A DNA stretch of 64,000 nucleotides, taken from positions 24,082,501 through 24,146,500 of the forward strand of contig NC_092593.1 of assembly GCF_047663525.1 (NCBI RefSeq). Direction: 5' to 3'. The notes beneath the pieces are model-generated. The model saw only the letters and a list, made by a program, of their open reading frames with translations. It was not told the DNA's origin and did no database searches. Origin of the DNA: Anas platyrhynchos (Eukaryota > Chordata > Aves > Anseriformes > Anatidae). The position numbers and the translations under genes are program-made. This document shows positions 13,001 to 24,829 of the stretch, in pieces. Position 1 is the first letter of the stretch, and the number at the start of each line of letters is the position of its first letter.

Positions 13001-16000
13001 TTCAGGAATGGACGGCGAACTTGTCTCCCAGCTCCCAGTCCTGACACCAGTAACATCAATCTGTGGAATATTTTGAGAAATAACATTGGCAAAGATCTTT
13101 CCAAAGTATCCATGCCAGTTGAGCTAAATGAACCTCTGAATACCTTGCAACACCTCTGTGAAGAACTGGAATACAGTGAACTCCTGGATAAGGCTGCAGA
13201 AACAGATGATCCTTATGAACGCATGGTAATAAATTTAGCGTAGCACTTCTTATGCCTATATTAAAAAGGGAGCTGTTGTGTGGAGGTCTGTGCAGAGTCC
13301 TCTCTCACTCTACCTGTTCACAGAAAATGTGTGATACCCTACAGTGATGGTACATGCACAGGAATCTTTGCCTATTTTATCTTATATTCTTGTCTGCATT
13401 TCAACAGGTTCTCATAGCTGCTTTTGCAGCGTCAGGTTATGCCTCTACATACTTTAGAGCGGGAAGCAAGCCATTTAACCCAGTGCTCGGTGAAACTTAT
13501 GAATGTATTAGAGAAGACAAAGGATTTCGATTTTTCTCAGAGCAGGTGAGGCTTATTTCTAGATGGACACCGATGGTAAAGTTTACACTTTGGTTTCTTT
13601 GTTTAGTAGATTGACCTTGTTTTTATTTTCTGGTTAAAAAAGGTTTATTTTCTTGATAGTAAAAAAAAAAAAAAAAAGGTGGTAAGTATGAGTGAACCTC
13701 ATTAAATACTGGAAGGTATGTTTTCATATTAATCACTGTAGTAGTGTTGATTTAAGTACATAGTGTAAAACTGAAGCATAAGTTTCATCTGTTTTCGTAG
13801 CAACATAAGCTAATAGATAGTGTGGGCTATTTAATATTGTTATATTGCAGTAATAGTTGTTTTGTCTTAGAAATGAAAATTAATTGCTTTTAACTCAGCC
13901 AAACTGTTTTTCAGGTTAGCCACCATCCTCCCATTTCGGCCTGTCACTGTGAATCGAAGAACTTTGTGTTTTGGCAAGGTATACCTTTTTAATTCAAAAG
14001 CATAAAACCTGTTTTATTAGCACATAAAAACTCTGTCTGTACAAGCTGAGCTTTTGTTTGGAACTTACCCCAAATTTTTATACTTACAATTTTTGTAGTA
14101 ACATGTTACAAACTGATGCTCTGAATTACTTCACTCCAAATTCTCAATTTGAAGAGTGAGTAGATGTGTTACAACTTTCCTTGTCACTTGCAGTCTGTTT
14201 ATACTTTTCCGCTTAAAAGATTTTTACCAAGAAAATTGTTATTTCTTATAAACACAAGCAGTTCTTTTTACACAGTTGAACAAGCAGCTGTTTCTTTTCT
14301 TGTCTCTACTGGCATTTGCATTTAATTTATATGGAACGCTCTCATGAGAGATTTGACAGGAATGTAACACAGGCATAACTCCTAGAAGAAAATCAAAATT
14401 CTCTTTTTTTTTTTTTTCTGACCTCATGCCATTTTCTAGGTTGTTTTATATTTATTTATTTATTTGTATTTTCATGAGAACCTCATACTGTCCTGTTTTA
14501 AACTGGATGGTGTAGTATAAATCATCTCATCTACCACAGATCACTACTAATGGAAGACTTTGGTCTTCTTGGTTTTGTAAATCTTTCACTATCTTTCACT
14601 ATTATATTCAGATATCAGGTGGAAAAACAAGTTTTGGGGAAAATCAATGGAAATTCTGCCAGTTGGAACTTTGAATGTGACACTTCCAAAGTAAGCTCGT
14701 TTTTATTTCCTTTTGGTTTGGTCTTTGATGTAGTCTAATCTAAGCTGCTTTGTGACTGGATTGGGTAAAGTGTATGCAGAGATTGCATGAATTGTATGGG
14801 TGACAGCGGCTAGCTCAAATTTCTCCCGAGTCTGCAGATGGAGATACGGAAGCATTGCTATGCCTGAAGATTTATTTGGGTTTTGGGAGGAAAAATGTTC
14901 ATGTATGAACTCTCTAGAAACTGACAGACAGAGGAGAATGGAAATGTTTTAGGAGAGAAAACACAAGTTCTACACATACAGTAGTGATCAACTGTTCAAA
15001 ACAAGGCTTCAATATAGGACTGTCAGCAGCTAGCACTGTCCTTACTAAAGCTCTCAGTAGTGCTGTTTCCTCAGAAGAACTGATAATGCAACGTCGTTTT
15101 TCAAAATGTCAAAGCCCAAAAATGTTCTTCAGATGTTGACTGAGTAGTGAGAGGAAGAAGTTTCAATACAAACAAAGCTGGTTGTAAGTCAAAAATATGC
15201 AAGGAGAGGATATTTTAAGTACATCTGCAGGTTTTGCAGTACTATTCCTGCTCCTATATGTTGCAGCCATCTTTCTGAATCTAACAGTATGACATTCTTT
15301 GGGATTCCATATCACCTTTTTATCTGTCTCTTGAAATAGAGGTAAATGCACTCGTGAGCAGCTTTGTTTTCTGTCTCCATATTTGTACCTTAGTCTTTGA
15401 AGGAGAATGTGCTTTGCACATTCTCTCATTTTAGTCCCTTGTTTGACAACAGAGGTACTCTGAATATGAGTAGTTGTTACAGAGGAAAAGGTGTGCCAGT
15501 TAGCTCCTGCCTACTTCCTTTCTGTTCTTTCCTTCCACATTTATTTTGCTCTATTTGTAATTCAATTGCATTGTCTGCCTGTGGCCTAAATCCAGCCTTA
15601 TGTTAATCTTTGCATCCAGCACTCCTGGAATTGAGGTCAAAGCACCTTAATGCTCTGGGGAAAGTGAATTTGCCGTGCAGGACTTAAGTGATTCATGCCA
15701 TCTTGATTTGTGGTTCATAGCATTATTCCTCAGTTCTCTGCACTAGACCATAGGTGACTTCCTCCATGTAGGATCAGTAATGTGCCCAGAACCTATTATT
15801 TTAATAAAGTAAGCTATTGTTTCAAACATTTTTGAGAAATGTGAAATTGTATAATGGCTTACTTTTTTTCTCGTTTATGATCTTGATTAATTTATATTAC
15901 CAGCTACTTGTTAATCTATTCTTAGGTATGGAGATTACTATGTCTGGAACAAAGTCACTACGTGCATACATAACATCCTTAGTGGAAGGAGGTGGATAGA

Positions 16001-19000
16001 ACACTATGGAGAGATAACTATCAGAAACACAAAAAGCAGCGTTTGTATTTGTAAACTCACATTTGTCAAGGTAGTGTATGTATTCTAATGCATGTCACCT
16101 ATTTATAAAAATACACAGTTAAAGTATGCATAGAGGTGTTTCTTCAGTATTCCGGAAATCCACATTCCACATTTTGCCTTACCAACATTTGAGAATATCT
16201 AAATCATCAAATAAGAGTGCAATGTCAAGTAGTGTGACTTTTCCATTGAACTGGTACATTTGATATCAATGTCTTACATTGCTATACACTTGTGTGCTAT
16301 ACTGTTGTTGTTTTTAGGTTAAAAATAAAATGACAAAATTTCTTATCTATTAATACTATAAAAATGCAAAGTAACTGTATAGACGTTTGTGCCATATTAC
16401 TTCTACTTTTGCTAGAATTTGGCCATTGATATTTTATCTCTTTGGCTTCAATAGCTCACACTATTTTAATATCCAGGCAGGAACCATATATAAAAACAGA
16501 TCAATATATAGATCTGTTAGTATCAATTATTTTCCCTAAAAACATGTTTGCCCTTTGTATTATGACAAAATATATTGATACCATTGCAGTGTGAGCAATG
16601 GTGTATCACTGCAAATCTGAAGTTCGTGTCTTGTTGGATGTTCTGATGAGTGACCGACAGTAGATGAAGGTGTTAAATGTGTCTAAGAAAAGCAAAACAG
16701 AGAAGAGAAAGAGAAAGCAAATACCAAGTAATAGTGGCTGAGAGTCTTCCCTGCTACAAACAGCAGTGTGCTGGACCCATCAAAGTTTTCCTTTATATAT
16801 ATATTCAATACCTCCCCATCTGGAAAGAAGAGAGTTAGGTGCTTGTGATCTTGCAGCTTTCAAAGTCTCATTTTACTGCTCTATTTTTGGGGATTTGGGT
16901 TAATGAACAACAATATATTTCCCATATGTTCTGGTAATTAACTGTACTTGAATACCTTATGCTGAAACCACATATCAAGTCATTCAAGGTTTCTTAAACT
17001 AAAGCAATTAATAATCAAATCATCTGAATTTTGAATACTGATATTCTTGGTTTCAGGTGAACATTTCTGATACAAAATTTGGACAGTTAAGATTCATGCA
17101 GTAACTGTTTTGGTACAGAGTAACATGATAGTTAACTCAGAATTCTTCATTAAATTTGCAGGTAAACTACTGGAATTCAAATGTAAATGAAGTCCAAGGT
17201 GTTGTGATTGATCAAGAAGGGAAGGTGGTGCATCGCTTGTTTGGAAAGTGGCATGAAGGTCTTTACTGTGGGGTTGCACCTTCAGCCAAATGTGTATGGA
17301 GGCCAGGTAAGAAGCTTGTGGTAAACTCTGGCGGGCACCATGGTATAACTCTAAACTTTGTAAAACGGTTTGAGCCATCATTTTAAATACACAAAATACT
17401 ATGGGGGAAATATTTTTTTTTTACTAGATATATAAATAAGAATTTACAACAGTTTATAATAATGATAAGTGGAAATGCTCCTACAGGGCCTAGACTTTTA
17501 CATCTTGTTCTGAATATATGGCTCCTGGTCATATATTCTGGGGGACAACCTAAGAATAAAGTTAAGAAAATAATCAGGTGTCTGGGTCTGCCTGACTGCT
17601 TTCTCACAGAGAGAGGGTAACTTGTTTGGATTCAATAGAATAGGAAATATCATTTTACCAATTTTACCAAGTTTGCTGTCTTAGTCCTTTATTAAACTGA
17701 AGGACTGGTCTTCAGAGATGGTGAGCTCCTGTAATTTCAGTAGTTGAATTCAGCTTCATTATTGCTTGCTTAGAGACTTTGGCGTTAAATTACTCTTCCT
17801 TTGCACATACAGTATTTTTCATATGTTCAGAGTGATTATCCAGGAATTGTCATTATTGCTAATGCTTTGCACCCACTCTGCTCTGACTACTTTTAGTGCT
17901 GAAGGTTCAGAACAGTGCCCAATCTGTCTTCAAGCAAGTGTATGTTCCAAAATCAACACTGAAGATTAGCTAGGGTTAGCTTGTATATGTATATCTGATA
18001 AACCTGTTTTCCTAGGAATGGGAAACTGTTTAGCTTAAAAATCTTAAAAACAGTAATTTTTATTTAAAAATGAAAGATCATAAATGTTTTGAATCTATTA
18101 TCATATAATTATAACCTATGAAAAACAAGCAGTTGAAATTAATACTGAGTGAACATTTTTCTCTCTGGAGAATAGCTCTTGATGCTTAATAACTGTATAT
18201 AAGGGTAAATATATTAGTATTTTTTTCTTTTATAATTTAATAAATAAATGAGTCTCTTACATATTCAGAGTAATAGTAATAGTAAAAACGTTTTTGTTTC
18301 TCATGCATATGCATACAGGCTCCATGCCAACCAATTATGAACGTTATTATGGCTTCACGAGGTTTGCTATTGAGCTCAATGAGTTAGATCCTGTGCTGAA
18401 AGATCTTCTTCCTACAACAGATGCACGATTCAGGCCAGATCAAAGGCAAGAATGCTTGTTTAAACACTTAATTTTTTGGTCATTTTAAGGCTGGGATTAG
18501 CTGAGTATTGAATTTTGTTTATGTCTTCACTGCAGTCTGAACTTGGAGGATTCTGCTAGCAGAGAAGGTACTCAGTACTGCAATCAAATTTCTGCTTTAC
18601 CCAGTTGAGGGAGAGTAGAAAGTATCCTGTTTGTAAAGCTATAACACAAGTCTTTTAGCAGAGGTAGGATTCTTCATGACAAGCTGGAAAGACATGCTCT
18701 GTAATGTCATGCCCTCCAGCTATGAATTGAGGCAATATTAATTCCCTCCTAATTCTCAGTTCACACTACTTCAGCATCTGTGATGCATTGAAGTAGCTAA
18801 AGAAGTTGTATGCCTAAGGCTGAAGGTCAGGTACATGGAACTGGGGAGTCAAATATCAGTTATTCTCATTTTATGGGGTTATGACTAGATCTTAAAGTAC
18901 AACACAGACAACAGGCTTGGTTTCTGCTCGTCTTTTGTGTTGACTGGTGCTGGAAAATCCCTTCTTCTGGATACTGTATGATTGCTATAGGACCTGCTGT

Positions 19001-20183
19001 TATCCATACAGGCTTCTGGAAGAAGGAAATGTAGAAGCAGCAGCATCAGAGAAACAAAGAATAGAAGAACTCCAGAGAAGTCGGAGGCGGTACATGGAAG
19101 AAAACAGCATTGAATATGTACCCAAATTTTTTAAGTGAGTCTTTTCATTTCAGTAGAATTCTCTCTGTTTTTATTTGTGTAACTGGACAAAGAACTACAT
19201 CAATTACCACCAGCATAATCTGTTTAATCATGAAAGCCTGGAAAATGGCAATTGTAATGATCAGATACCTAGGCTCAGTCTGAAGCAATTTTTATGTAGT
19301 TTAAAGCTTTGTAATGGAGAGTATCTGATCATTTTCTCACAGTGGGCAACAGCTAATAATTCTGCTGCACCCCATGGCCAATGGTTTTTGAACTTTGAAA
19401 TGGAATAGAAGTATAACGTTCTAGGAGCTGTTAGCTTAGATCATTGCTAGCTCTTAGGAGGCTATTGTTTTAAGCCATTGCATAAACAAAGTAATAAATA
19501 GGGACCTGAACAAAAAAAAAGCATACATACACACACATACATATAATGTATATATATGCATTTAAATTGCAGTTGATTTATTTTTGAGAGTGTTTTGTTT
19601 TTTTTTTTAAATTAATCATTCTTCTGAATCAAGAAATATTGAATCATATCAAATAGTGTGATAGCTTGGGGAATCAGAAGTGAACAGATTGAAAGTGATT
19701 AATGTGTTTTTTTTAGTGGAAAATGAACATAATCCAGAGCAAACAATCAAGTATTCTGCAAGCTAGATCTCTTTTTTGATCCCCTGCACAGAACCTGAAT
19801 CTGTTATGACCAAAGAGGCTTTTTGTAGCTTTAAAACCTGCTTACCAAGATCAGACAATGGATTTGTAGGTTTGATTGTTTTCTGAACTTTCTACTTCTG
19901 GCACAGACAGAGATTGATTTTTGTTTTTAAATCCCTGACTGGTCTTACCTCCTTTTGAAATATTAAATCAGATTTAATGTTGGGGATAGATCAGAGAGGT
20001 ATGGAATTTGATTGCATATTGTATAGGAGCAGAGATCTATGGTCAGATCTTTATCTTTCCTTTTTCTTCTACAGAAAAGTTATCGATGCTAATCAAAGAG
20101 AAGCCTGGGTTACCAATGAAACCTACTGGGAACTGCGAAAGGATCCTGGATTTAGTAAAGTAGAAATTCCCGTGCTCTGGTAA
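966..20183 (+). CDS. OSBPL6: OSBPL6 (ORP6), oxysterol-binding protein-related protein 6, 3' part of the gene
   Basis: Lipid-transfer protein of the OSBP family, class III (ORP3/6/7), acting at ER membrane contacts. Fifteen coding exons join in frame (966-1040, 4799-4964, 5501-5631, 7820-7927, 10272-10409, 12699-12786, 12972-13225, 13408-13545, 13915-13978, 14612-14690, 15926-16070, 17162-17306, 18319-18445, 19012-19134, 20075-20183), giving 629 codons plus stop. The N-terminal PH domain exons lie to the left of the window. Visible parts: a basic stretch (TTRRRQR) in the first exon; a helical segment ending [12 protein letters not shown]; a canonical FFAT motif EFFDAQE, which binds VAP; an acidic serine-rich linker; and the ORD with the family signature EQVSHHPP across the exon pair at 13545/13915. 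OSBPL6 is chosen over OSBPL3 and OSBPL7 from remembered close identity to human ORP6 and from the neighbours PJVK, FKBP7 and PLEKHA3. All introns are GT-AG except one GC-AG at 18446. Confidence 0.93.
1041..4798 (+). other. OSBPL6 intron; no further exon recognised
   Basis: Intron of about 3.8 kb. A block at about 2040-2470 is more GC-rich and looks like a decayed insertion. A second GC-richer block lies at about 2860-3110. No splice-flanked conserved coding segment was seen. The other OSBPL6 introns are likewise AT-rich with short A or T runs. Bases 1-965 are also intron; they hold a (TTTA)n stretch near 690-707 and nothing else recognised. Confidence 0.6.
2040..2470 (+). other. GC-richer block in an OSBPL6 intron, possible retroelement relic
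   Basis: Broken frames on the plus strand carry fragments such as [10 protein letters not shown] and a proline/valine-rich stretch. The appearance suggests a decayed retroelement 5' region, but no family can be named. Confidence 0.25.
4799..4964 (+). CDS. OSBPL6: OSBPL6 coding exon
   Basis: Acceptor CTCTGTAG and donor GTAACT. It encodes [20 protein letters not shown] and continues to CLMAQK, ending in phase 1. Confidence 0.9.
5501..5631 (+). CDS. OSBPL6: OSBPL6 coding exon
   Basis: A strong T-rich tract (about 26 T) and CTTTAG acceptor are followed by [20 protein letters not shown], a predicted helix. Donor GTATGT. Enters in phase 1 and ends in phase 0. Confidence 0.9.
7820..7927 (+). CDS. 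OSBPL6: OSBPL6 coding exon
   Basis: 36 codons, [19 protein letters not shown] onwards, ending IIPSPDE. Acceptor TTTTAAG, donor GTAAGA, phase 0 at both ends. The upstream intron carries a long T/C tract at about 7731-7766. Confidence 0.9.
8285..8350 (+). repeat. possible fossil of an old amniote interspersed repeat
   Basis: The string CCTGATCTTGCAAGTGCTTA followed by a GGGCTTGCTTGATG part and CTTAAGTG resembles a motif remembered as common in turtle, crocodile and bird genomes (GATCCTGCAAGTGCTTAAG...). Recognition is from memory; the family is not named. Confidence 0.3.
10272..10409 (+). CDS. OSBPL6: OSBPL6 coding exon carrying the FFAT motif
   Basis: 46 codons from [14 protein letters not shown] to SSENE. 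It contains EFFDAQE at 10356-10376, a full match to the VAP-binding FFAT consensus EFFDAxE with acidic and serine residues on both sides. This is the part that would place ORP6 on the ER. Acceptor TTTGCAG, donor GTAGGC. Confidence 0.92.
12699..12786 (+). CDS. OSBPL6: OSBPL6 coding exon, acidic linker
   Basis: Encodes [20 protein letters not shown] and then SVADNISRQ, a serine-rich acidic linker ahead of the ORD. Acceptor TTTTTTAG. The donor reads GTATAT, which is weak, but the join to the next exon (CAA A / TT CTC) keeps the conserved RQILNGEL. Confidence 0.88.
12972..13225 (+). CDS. OSBPL6: OSBPL6 coding exon, start of the ORD
   Basis: The largest OSBPL6 exon in the window, 85 codons with the split codon. 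It encodes [15 protein letters not shown], then [20 protein letters not shown] and [20 protein letters not shown], the ORD lid and N-terminal part. The SMP...NEPL pattern is the conserved ORD entry. Acceptor TATTCTCAG, donor GTAATA. Confidence 0.92.
13408..13545 (+). CDS. OSBPL6: OSBPL6 coding exon, ORD core
   Basis: 46 codons containing [16 protein letters not shown], the KPFNPxLGE(T/S)(Y/F)E motif that lines the ORP ligand pocket and PI4P site. It ends at EQ, the first half of the EQVSHHPP signature. Acceptor CAACAG, donor GTGAGG. Confidence 0.93.
13915..13978 (+). CDS. OSBPL6: OSBPL6 coding exon, HHPP signature
   Basis: A 64-nt exon encoding [20 protein letters not shown] and Q. The two histidines of the ORP fingerprint, which contact the PI4P phosphate in family structures, are intact. 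Acceptor TTTTTCAG, donor GTATAC. Confidence 0.93.
14612..14690 (+). CDS. OSBPL6: OSBPL6 coding exon, ORD
   Basis: Encodes [20 protein letters not shown] and then LNVTLPK with the split codons. Acceptor ATATTCAG, donor GTAAGC, ending in phase 2. Confidence 0.92.
15926..16070 (+). CDS. OSBPL6: OSBPL6 coding exon, ORD
   Basis: Encodes [34 protein letters not shown] and KLTFVK. Acceptor TTCTTAG, donor GTAGTG, ending in phase 0. Confidence 0.92.
17162..17306 (+). CDS. OSBPL6: OSBPL6 coding exon, ORD
   Basis: Encodes [20 protein letters not shown], then [12 protein letters not shown] and KCVWRPG. Acceptor TTTGCAG, donor GTAAGA, ending in phase 1. Confidence 0.93.
18319..18445 (+). CDS. OSBPL6: OSBPL6 coding exon with a GC donor
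   Basis: Encodes [20 protein letters not shown] and continues to DARFRPDQ. The sequence at the exon end is CAAAG followed by GCAAGA. Only a GC donor at 18446 joins in frame to the next exon (AG/G CTT CTG) and restores the conserved RPDQR-LLEEGN. Confidence 0.9.
19012..19134 (+). CDS. OSBPL6: OSBPL6 coding exon, ORD C-terminal helix
   Basis: Encodes [30 protein letters not shown] and PKFFK, the charged helical end of the ORD. Acceptor CATACAG, donor GTGAGT, ending in phase 2. Confidence 0.92.
20075..20183 (+). CDS. OSBPL6: OSBPL6 last coding exon and stop
   Basis: Encodes [20 protein letters not shown] and then [15 protein letters not shown], with TAA at 20181-20183. The C-terminus matches the family length and the VLW end. 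Confidence 0.94.
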
Positions 20184-21574
20184 ACTGAGAATGTAGATCT
20201 AGTAAACATATCACTCTCCGAAGAAAAAATAACTATGCACAATATGTTTCTTATAGCTAAGCGTGGTTTGTGGGTCTATGGAAAAACCTATCATTTGCAT
20301 TTATATTCATCTTTATAACAGACTTTTGAAAGTGCATTAGACCAGGCCCCTGACCACTTCTGGATCTTTTTAATTTTGCAGCAGCCATTAAAAAAAATAA
20401 AAAATAAAAAAAAAGGAAAGAAAGAAAGAAAAAGGAACAAACAGAAACCTTTTAACGTTTCATACACTGAAAATTCAGAACAAGAGAAGCAGTTATCCAA
20501 AGTCACTCTGAAGAGGTGGTAAACACAAAACTGCAACCGGTGCTTTAAACAGACATTACGAGTAATGTAATTTAAATTTAAAAAAAAAAAAAAAAGAGGA
20601 AGAAAAACAGAAAAAAATCCATTTTGTTTCAACTATTTTTGTTAAAAACTCTTGCGTCACCACACTGTCATTTCTGGCTTCAGGTTAGTCCTTTGGTGTG
20701 ATGTGCTTGGACTGACCTTGTCAAAAAGAGGCTTTTCTGGAAGCTGTTCCCATTCATATGCCATTGTTCATGCCTTAAACAAAATATGAAGATGTACAGT
20801 AAGTCATTTTAAAATATGTATGCTTAGGCTTGTGTGAAGGGCAGATTTTTAAAGCACTAGGATTTTATCATGCTATAAATATTAGAGAACCTGTATTATT
20901 TAAAATCAGAAAACAACCAAACAACTGTATTTCAGAGGGATGAGGTCTACTGTACATGCTTTAGCTTTGGGAAGCTGGTTGTATAATCAGACTGAAAAGA
21001 AGCTGCTAACTGGTTAAATTTGAGGTAATTTTGGTAAATGCATATGAATAGCTAGTCAGAAAAATCATATTCTAAATGACTGATTCTGAGATGTGATCAT
21101 CTCTTACCACAGACTGGACATGGTCTTACAGCGAATCTCATTTCTCTATAACTGCTTATACAATTAGGATTCCCTAAAGCTTTGCAACAGTGTTAAAGCA
21201 CAGAAAGATTTCATGGGAAGGTCTCTGGCTTCTCTCTAGAGGTTGAATAGTACTTTAAATGCAACTAATGTTTTCTGCCATACATGCTGTTTACTGGCTC
21301 CATTCTTTCCCCATCCACTCTTCTTATCTAAATTTATAGTTGAGAGTAGGGAAGAGGTTCCCATGCACTGTAGATAGCTACTACTACTTGTGTTGCCAAA
21401 ATAACTTTTGTGCAAAATTATATTTTACAATTTTTCATAAAGTGATCCTATATGTTTTGGTTAGGAACCAAGTCTCATATGTGTTGCTAAGCCTCAGTTA
21501 ATATATGTGGGAGAAGTCTTGGCATTTTCTGTGTGAAAATCTTGGAAACACTAAAGAGTAGAAAGACAGGTTTT

Positions 21575-21580
21575 AATAAA
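21575..21580 (+). terminator. candidate proximal OSBPL6 poly(A) signal
   Basis: AATAAA about 1.4 kb past the OSBPL6 stop, inside an A-rich stretch. The A-richness weakens the case. Confidence 0.25.
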
Positions 21581-22984
21581 ATAAAAAAATAACTTTATTA
21601 GGTAAAAATTGCATTTCATATGGTATGACCTAGTCTTCCATTTGCACACACATAATACATCCTCCAGACACTGATGTATATGCACTGTATCTGTATTTCT
21701 TTCTACATATACACAGCATACATAATGCACTTTTTTTTTTTTTTTTTTTAAGATTGATTCCAGTAATGAGACCTAAAAGAATGATTGGATAGCTATGTGA
21801 TCCTGCCAGTAGAGTTGTGTGAACAGCTCTCAGTGGAATACCACATGTACCCATCCCTCTACCTGCCTCTTCCTTTTGCAGTCAGGTCCCTACAGAGCTG
21901 AGATTACTGTGGTTATTTAATACCCATTTAGTTCTCAACCTTGTTTGTAAGGCAGAGCAACTAGCTACTGATGTATTCCAGCTTCTTCACACAGTTATGT
22001 TATCAGGAACAAGTATGAAAACCTAAAGAAAATATTAGATAGAATTTTAAAGAATTTTGAATAGTAAACATTGCTTATGAATGCTTGGTATAAAAAGTTG
22101 TGTGCAGATTACCAGGATTTCTTCCAAAGAAAATTGTGAATTATTTGAATAATGATATAGTTTTCTTTCCTACTTGAACCCATTTTTTTCTGCAGCTGTT
22201 ATTATAAGAAAATGAAAATATATAATGGTTTGTTTGTTTTAATCATACTTGGTTGACTTCATCATACTTGCTTTAATGGTGTTACACTATGAATCAAATC
22301 GGCACATTGTGTCCAAAATAGCAATTATTTTTTGTCACTTCCCTTAAATGCAACATTATTATTTACCCACATTACACTCCAGCCTGTGTGCAGTTCACTG
22401 TGATATTAGAAAGTATTAGAAAGTGTGTGATTGCAAGTACATTTGAGGGACAGAAACTGCATGTTCTCTTTCTTTTATATTTTTTTAAGTTGACTTTTAG
22501 TTTAAATATAGAAATAAGGTATTTAGTTTTAGTGTTCTAGTGTTCTCTGAATGCCATTCTTTCCAATGCAAACTGAAACTTGGCGAACACTGAGGATGTT
22601 ATTACTGCTTGAATTATTCTTTTACAATTATTTATCTCATACTCATTGAAAGAAAAATAGCTTTCAAATTTTTAGAATTAAAAAAAATGTGATGTGCTTA
22701 ATCTTTTATCGAAGGAACTGTTTAAACGTACTGGATATTAAATTAACTGATTGTTAAATTAGTTAATTATTAGTTAGAGGATTTGCAAAGCAAAGTGTTG
22801 CAAGATATTGTTGTCTTTACCAGAATTCTAACAGTGCCAGCAGGTGTGCCATAGGGCAGTTTCCTATAGTACAGAATTCTCTCACAATTTTCTGTGTAAA
22901 ATCGATTACTTTTTTCCTGCAACCTTGGGGAGACACTGGGACATATTTTGTGCTGTTTCTAGAGAATGGATTACTAAAAGACAG

Positions 22985-23560
22985 GTCCTGGGGCTCGTGC
23001 CCAAACTATGATTTGCAGACATCCTATGAGATTTCACCATCTCTGAGGTGAGGGGGATGGCAGGCTGCCCACCCTTCTGCCAGTGCAGTGCAGTCAGATT
23101 TCCTGCAGTGTGGTGGGAAGTCTATTTTGCAGCCTGGCACCTGCTGTAAGCACTTGCTGCTTTTTGGCAATGTTGCTGCTGCCTGACCGTCCATGCCAGC
23201 TTGTGGGATTTTTGTGCCCCAGGTGGAGACCTTTCCATTTCTGTTGAACTTCACAAAGTGTCTTATGGCACAGGGCTCAGGCTGAGCAAGGTCCTCCCGA
23301 CAGAACCTCTGCCGTTTGGTGTGCCATTGAATCCTCATTTAATGCCAACTTGTTAGGGTGTAATCTGTGTCCTTGCCCAGGTCACTGGTGAGATAGCCAT
23401 CAATAAAGGCCACAAAATTAACCCCTCCTTGCTGGATGCCATTGGGGTGTAAGCCATTGGTCAGTGCCCTTCGAGCCTGGGGCTTCAGTCAGTTTTCAGC
23501 CCACTGAAAACTCCTCCATTCAGCCAGGCAGTATTTCCTTTGGTAAGGCACAAAAGATAC
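22985..23560. other. GC-richer block of unknown origin in the OSBPL6 downstream region
   Basis: Clearly richer in G+C than its flanks, with a 104-codon open frame on the minus strand (23338-23024) that I do not recognise. It looks like an old insertion or a conserved block. It is not a spliced exon of any neighbouring gene that I can identify. Confidence 0.35.
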
Positions 23561-24782
23561 TTACTCAGTAGATTTAATTGCTACAGGTTTAGTATACAGT
23601 GAATATTAGCGTATTTAAAAACTCTTAAACAATTTAAGAAGTTCTGACTTTTATTACAAAGACATTTTCGCTTTTTCCTGTTTTCTCAAACTACATATTT
23701 GTGTATAAAATACACAGCCCTTATACCTTATTTCCACAATAGTGAAATGTACCTTCAATTAATATTTAAAAGTGTACTTTGTTCCGGATATGATTCATTA
23801 ACAATAGCTATTTTCATCAAAAGTCATGTCATCTTACTTAACTTCATTCCTATTTAGGATCCATATTAACAAAATGGCAGAATTTTCTGTGTATTAGAAA
23901 CCATTACCTCAGCAGGAGATAAAATTTGAATATGAGTTGATTTTCATATTTTTACTGTGATTAAAAAGTCATCTCAACACCCATTCTACTTCTAGACTGA
24001 TGTAGGTTGCATGAAATAAACTATTTTTCTATTTGGCTTTAAAAATGTAATCCCACTGTAATACTCTGGTCATCTTACAAATACTATTACCCTTTTTTCT
24101 CCTCATTTTGATCTTCTGACTCTGAATGAACTTTTATGTTATTCGTGAGTTCTGTTTGAACAACAGATACCAGGCTGATTTTAAGTATTGCGGGAGATGC
24201 ATGTTGCCAGCACTGGTGAGATCAGAGACAGAGATCAACACTAGCTGTTTAAAATGTCGTTGGCTGCAGTTGAGGAATTACCTCTATTTCGGTTGTCAGG
24301 ATTAATACTGGAGCTGCATAATGAAAAAAAGAAGAGTTTTTTAGCTTAAATATACCTGAAAGGTAGTTATTTTTGATCATGCACTAAAATCGAAGGGTTA
24401 TGTTAAAGAGAGTTTCGTGTGGCTAGGGGAAAAATGATCAGCGTTAACAAAATTGTGTAAGAAACACTGGAATGTCCTCACCAGTCAGCCTGTGTTACAA
24501 ACAGACTTTGGAGAAAGCTAACAAATGTGTTACGTCGTAACTGCTTATCTCAGTGGCTACTGGAGCTGCTATCTAGCATTTTCTTCTTGGCTGGCATTAA
24601 GTAACAGTCATCAAAATAGTATAAAACTTTAATTTGTTCTTTTGAGCATATATTGTTAAAAGTAGAGGTGGTCAAGGATACAATTACAACTACATTTTTG
24701 TGTTCATCTACTAAACTTGCAAGGGAATGCCTGGTTACTTCTATTATAATTTTGCATCACTCAAAAGATAAGTTTCATGGAG

Positions 24783-24787
<5 letters not shown>

Positions 24788-24828
<41 letters not shown>
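24788..24828 (+). repeat. T homopolymer, 41 nt
   Basis: An uninterrupted T run in the OSBPL6 downstream region. No retroposed body was recognised next to it on either side. Confidence 0.95.

Positions 24829-24829
<1 letters not shown>

Noticed and set aside
17309..17386. Open frame continuing OSBPL6 past 17306 ([12 protein letters not shown]...)
   Set aside because: It is read-through past a strong GTAAGA donor. The conserved join to 18319 explains the gene.
24788..24828. Long T run considered as the tail of a minus-strand retroposed gene
   Set aside because: No coding or SINE-like body and no target-site duplication were seen next to it.
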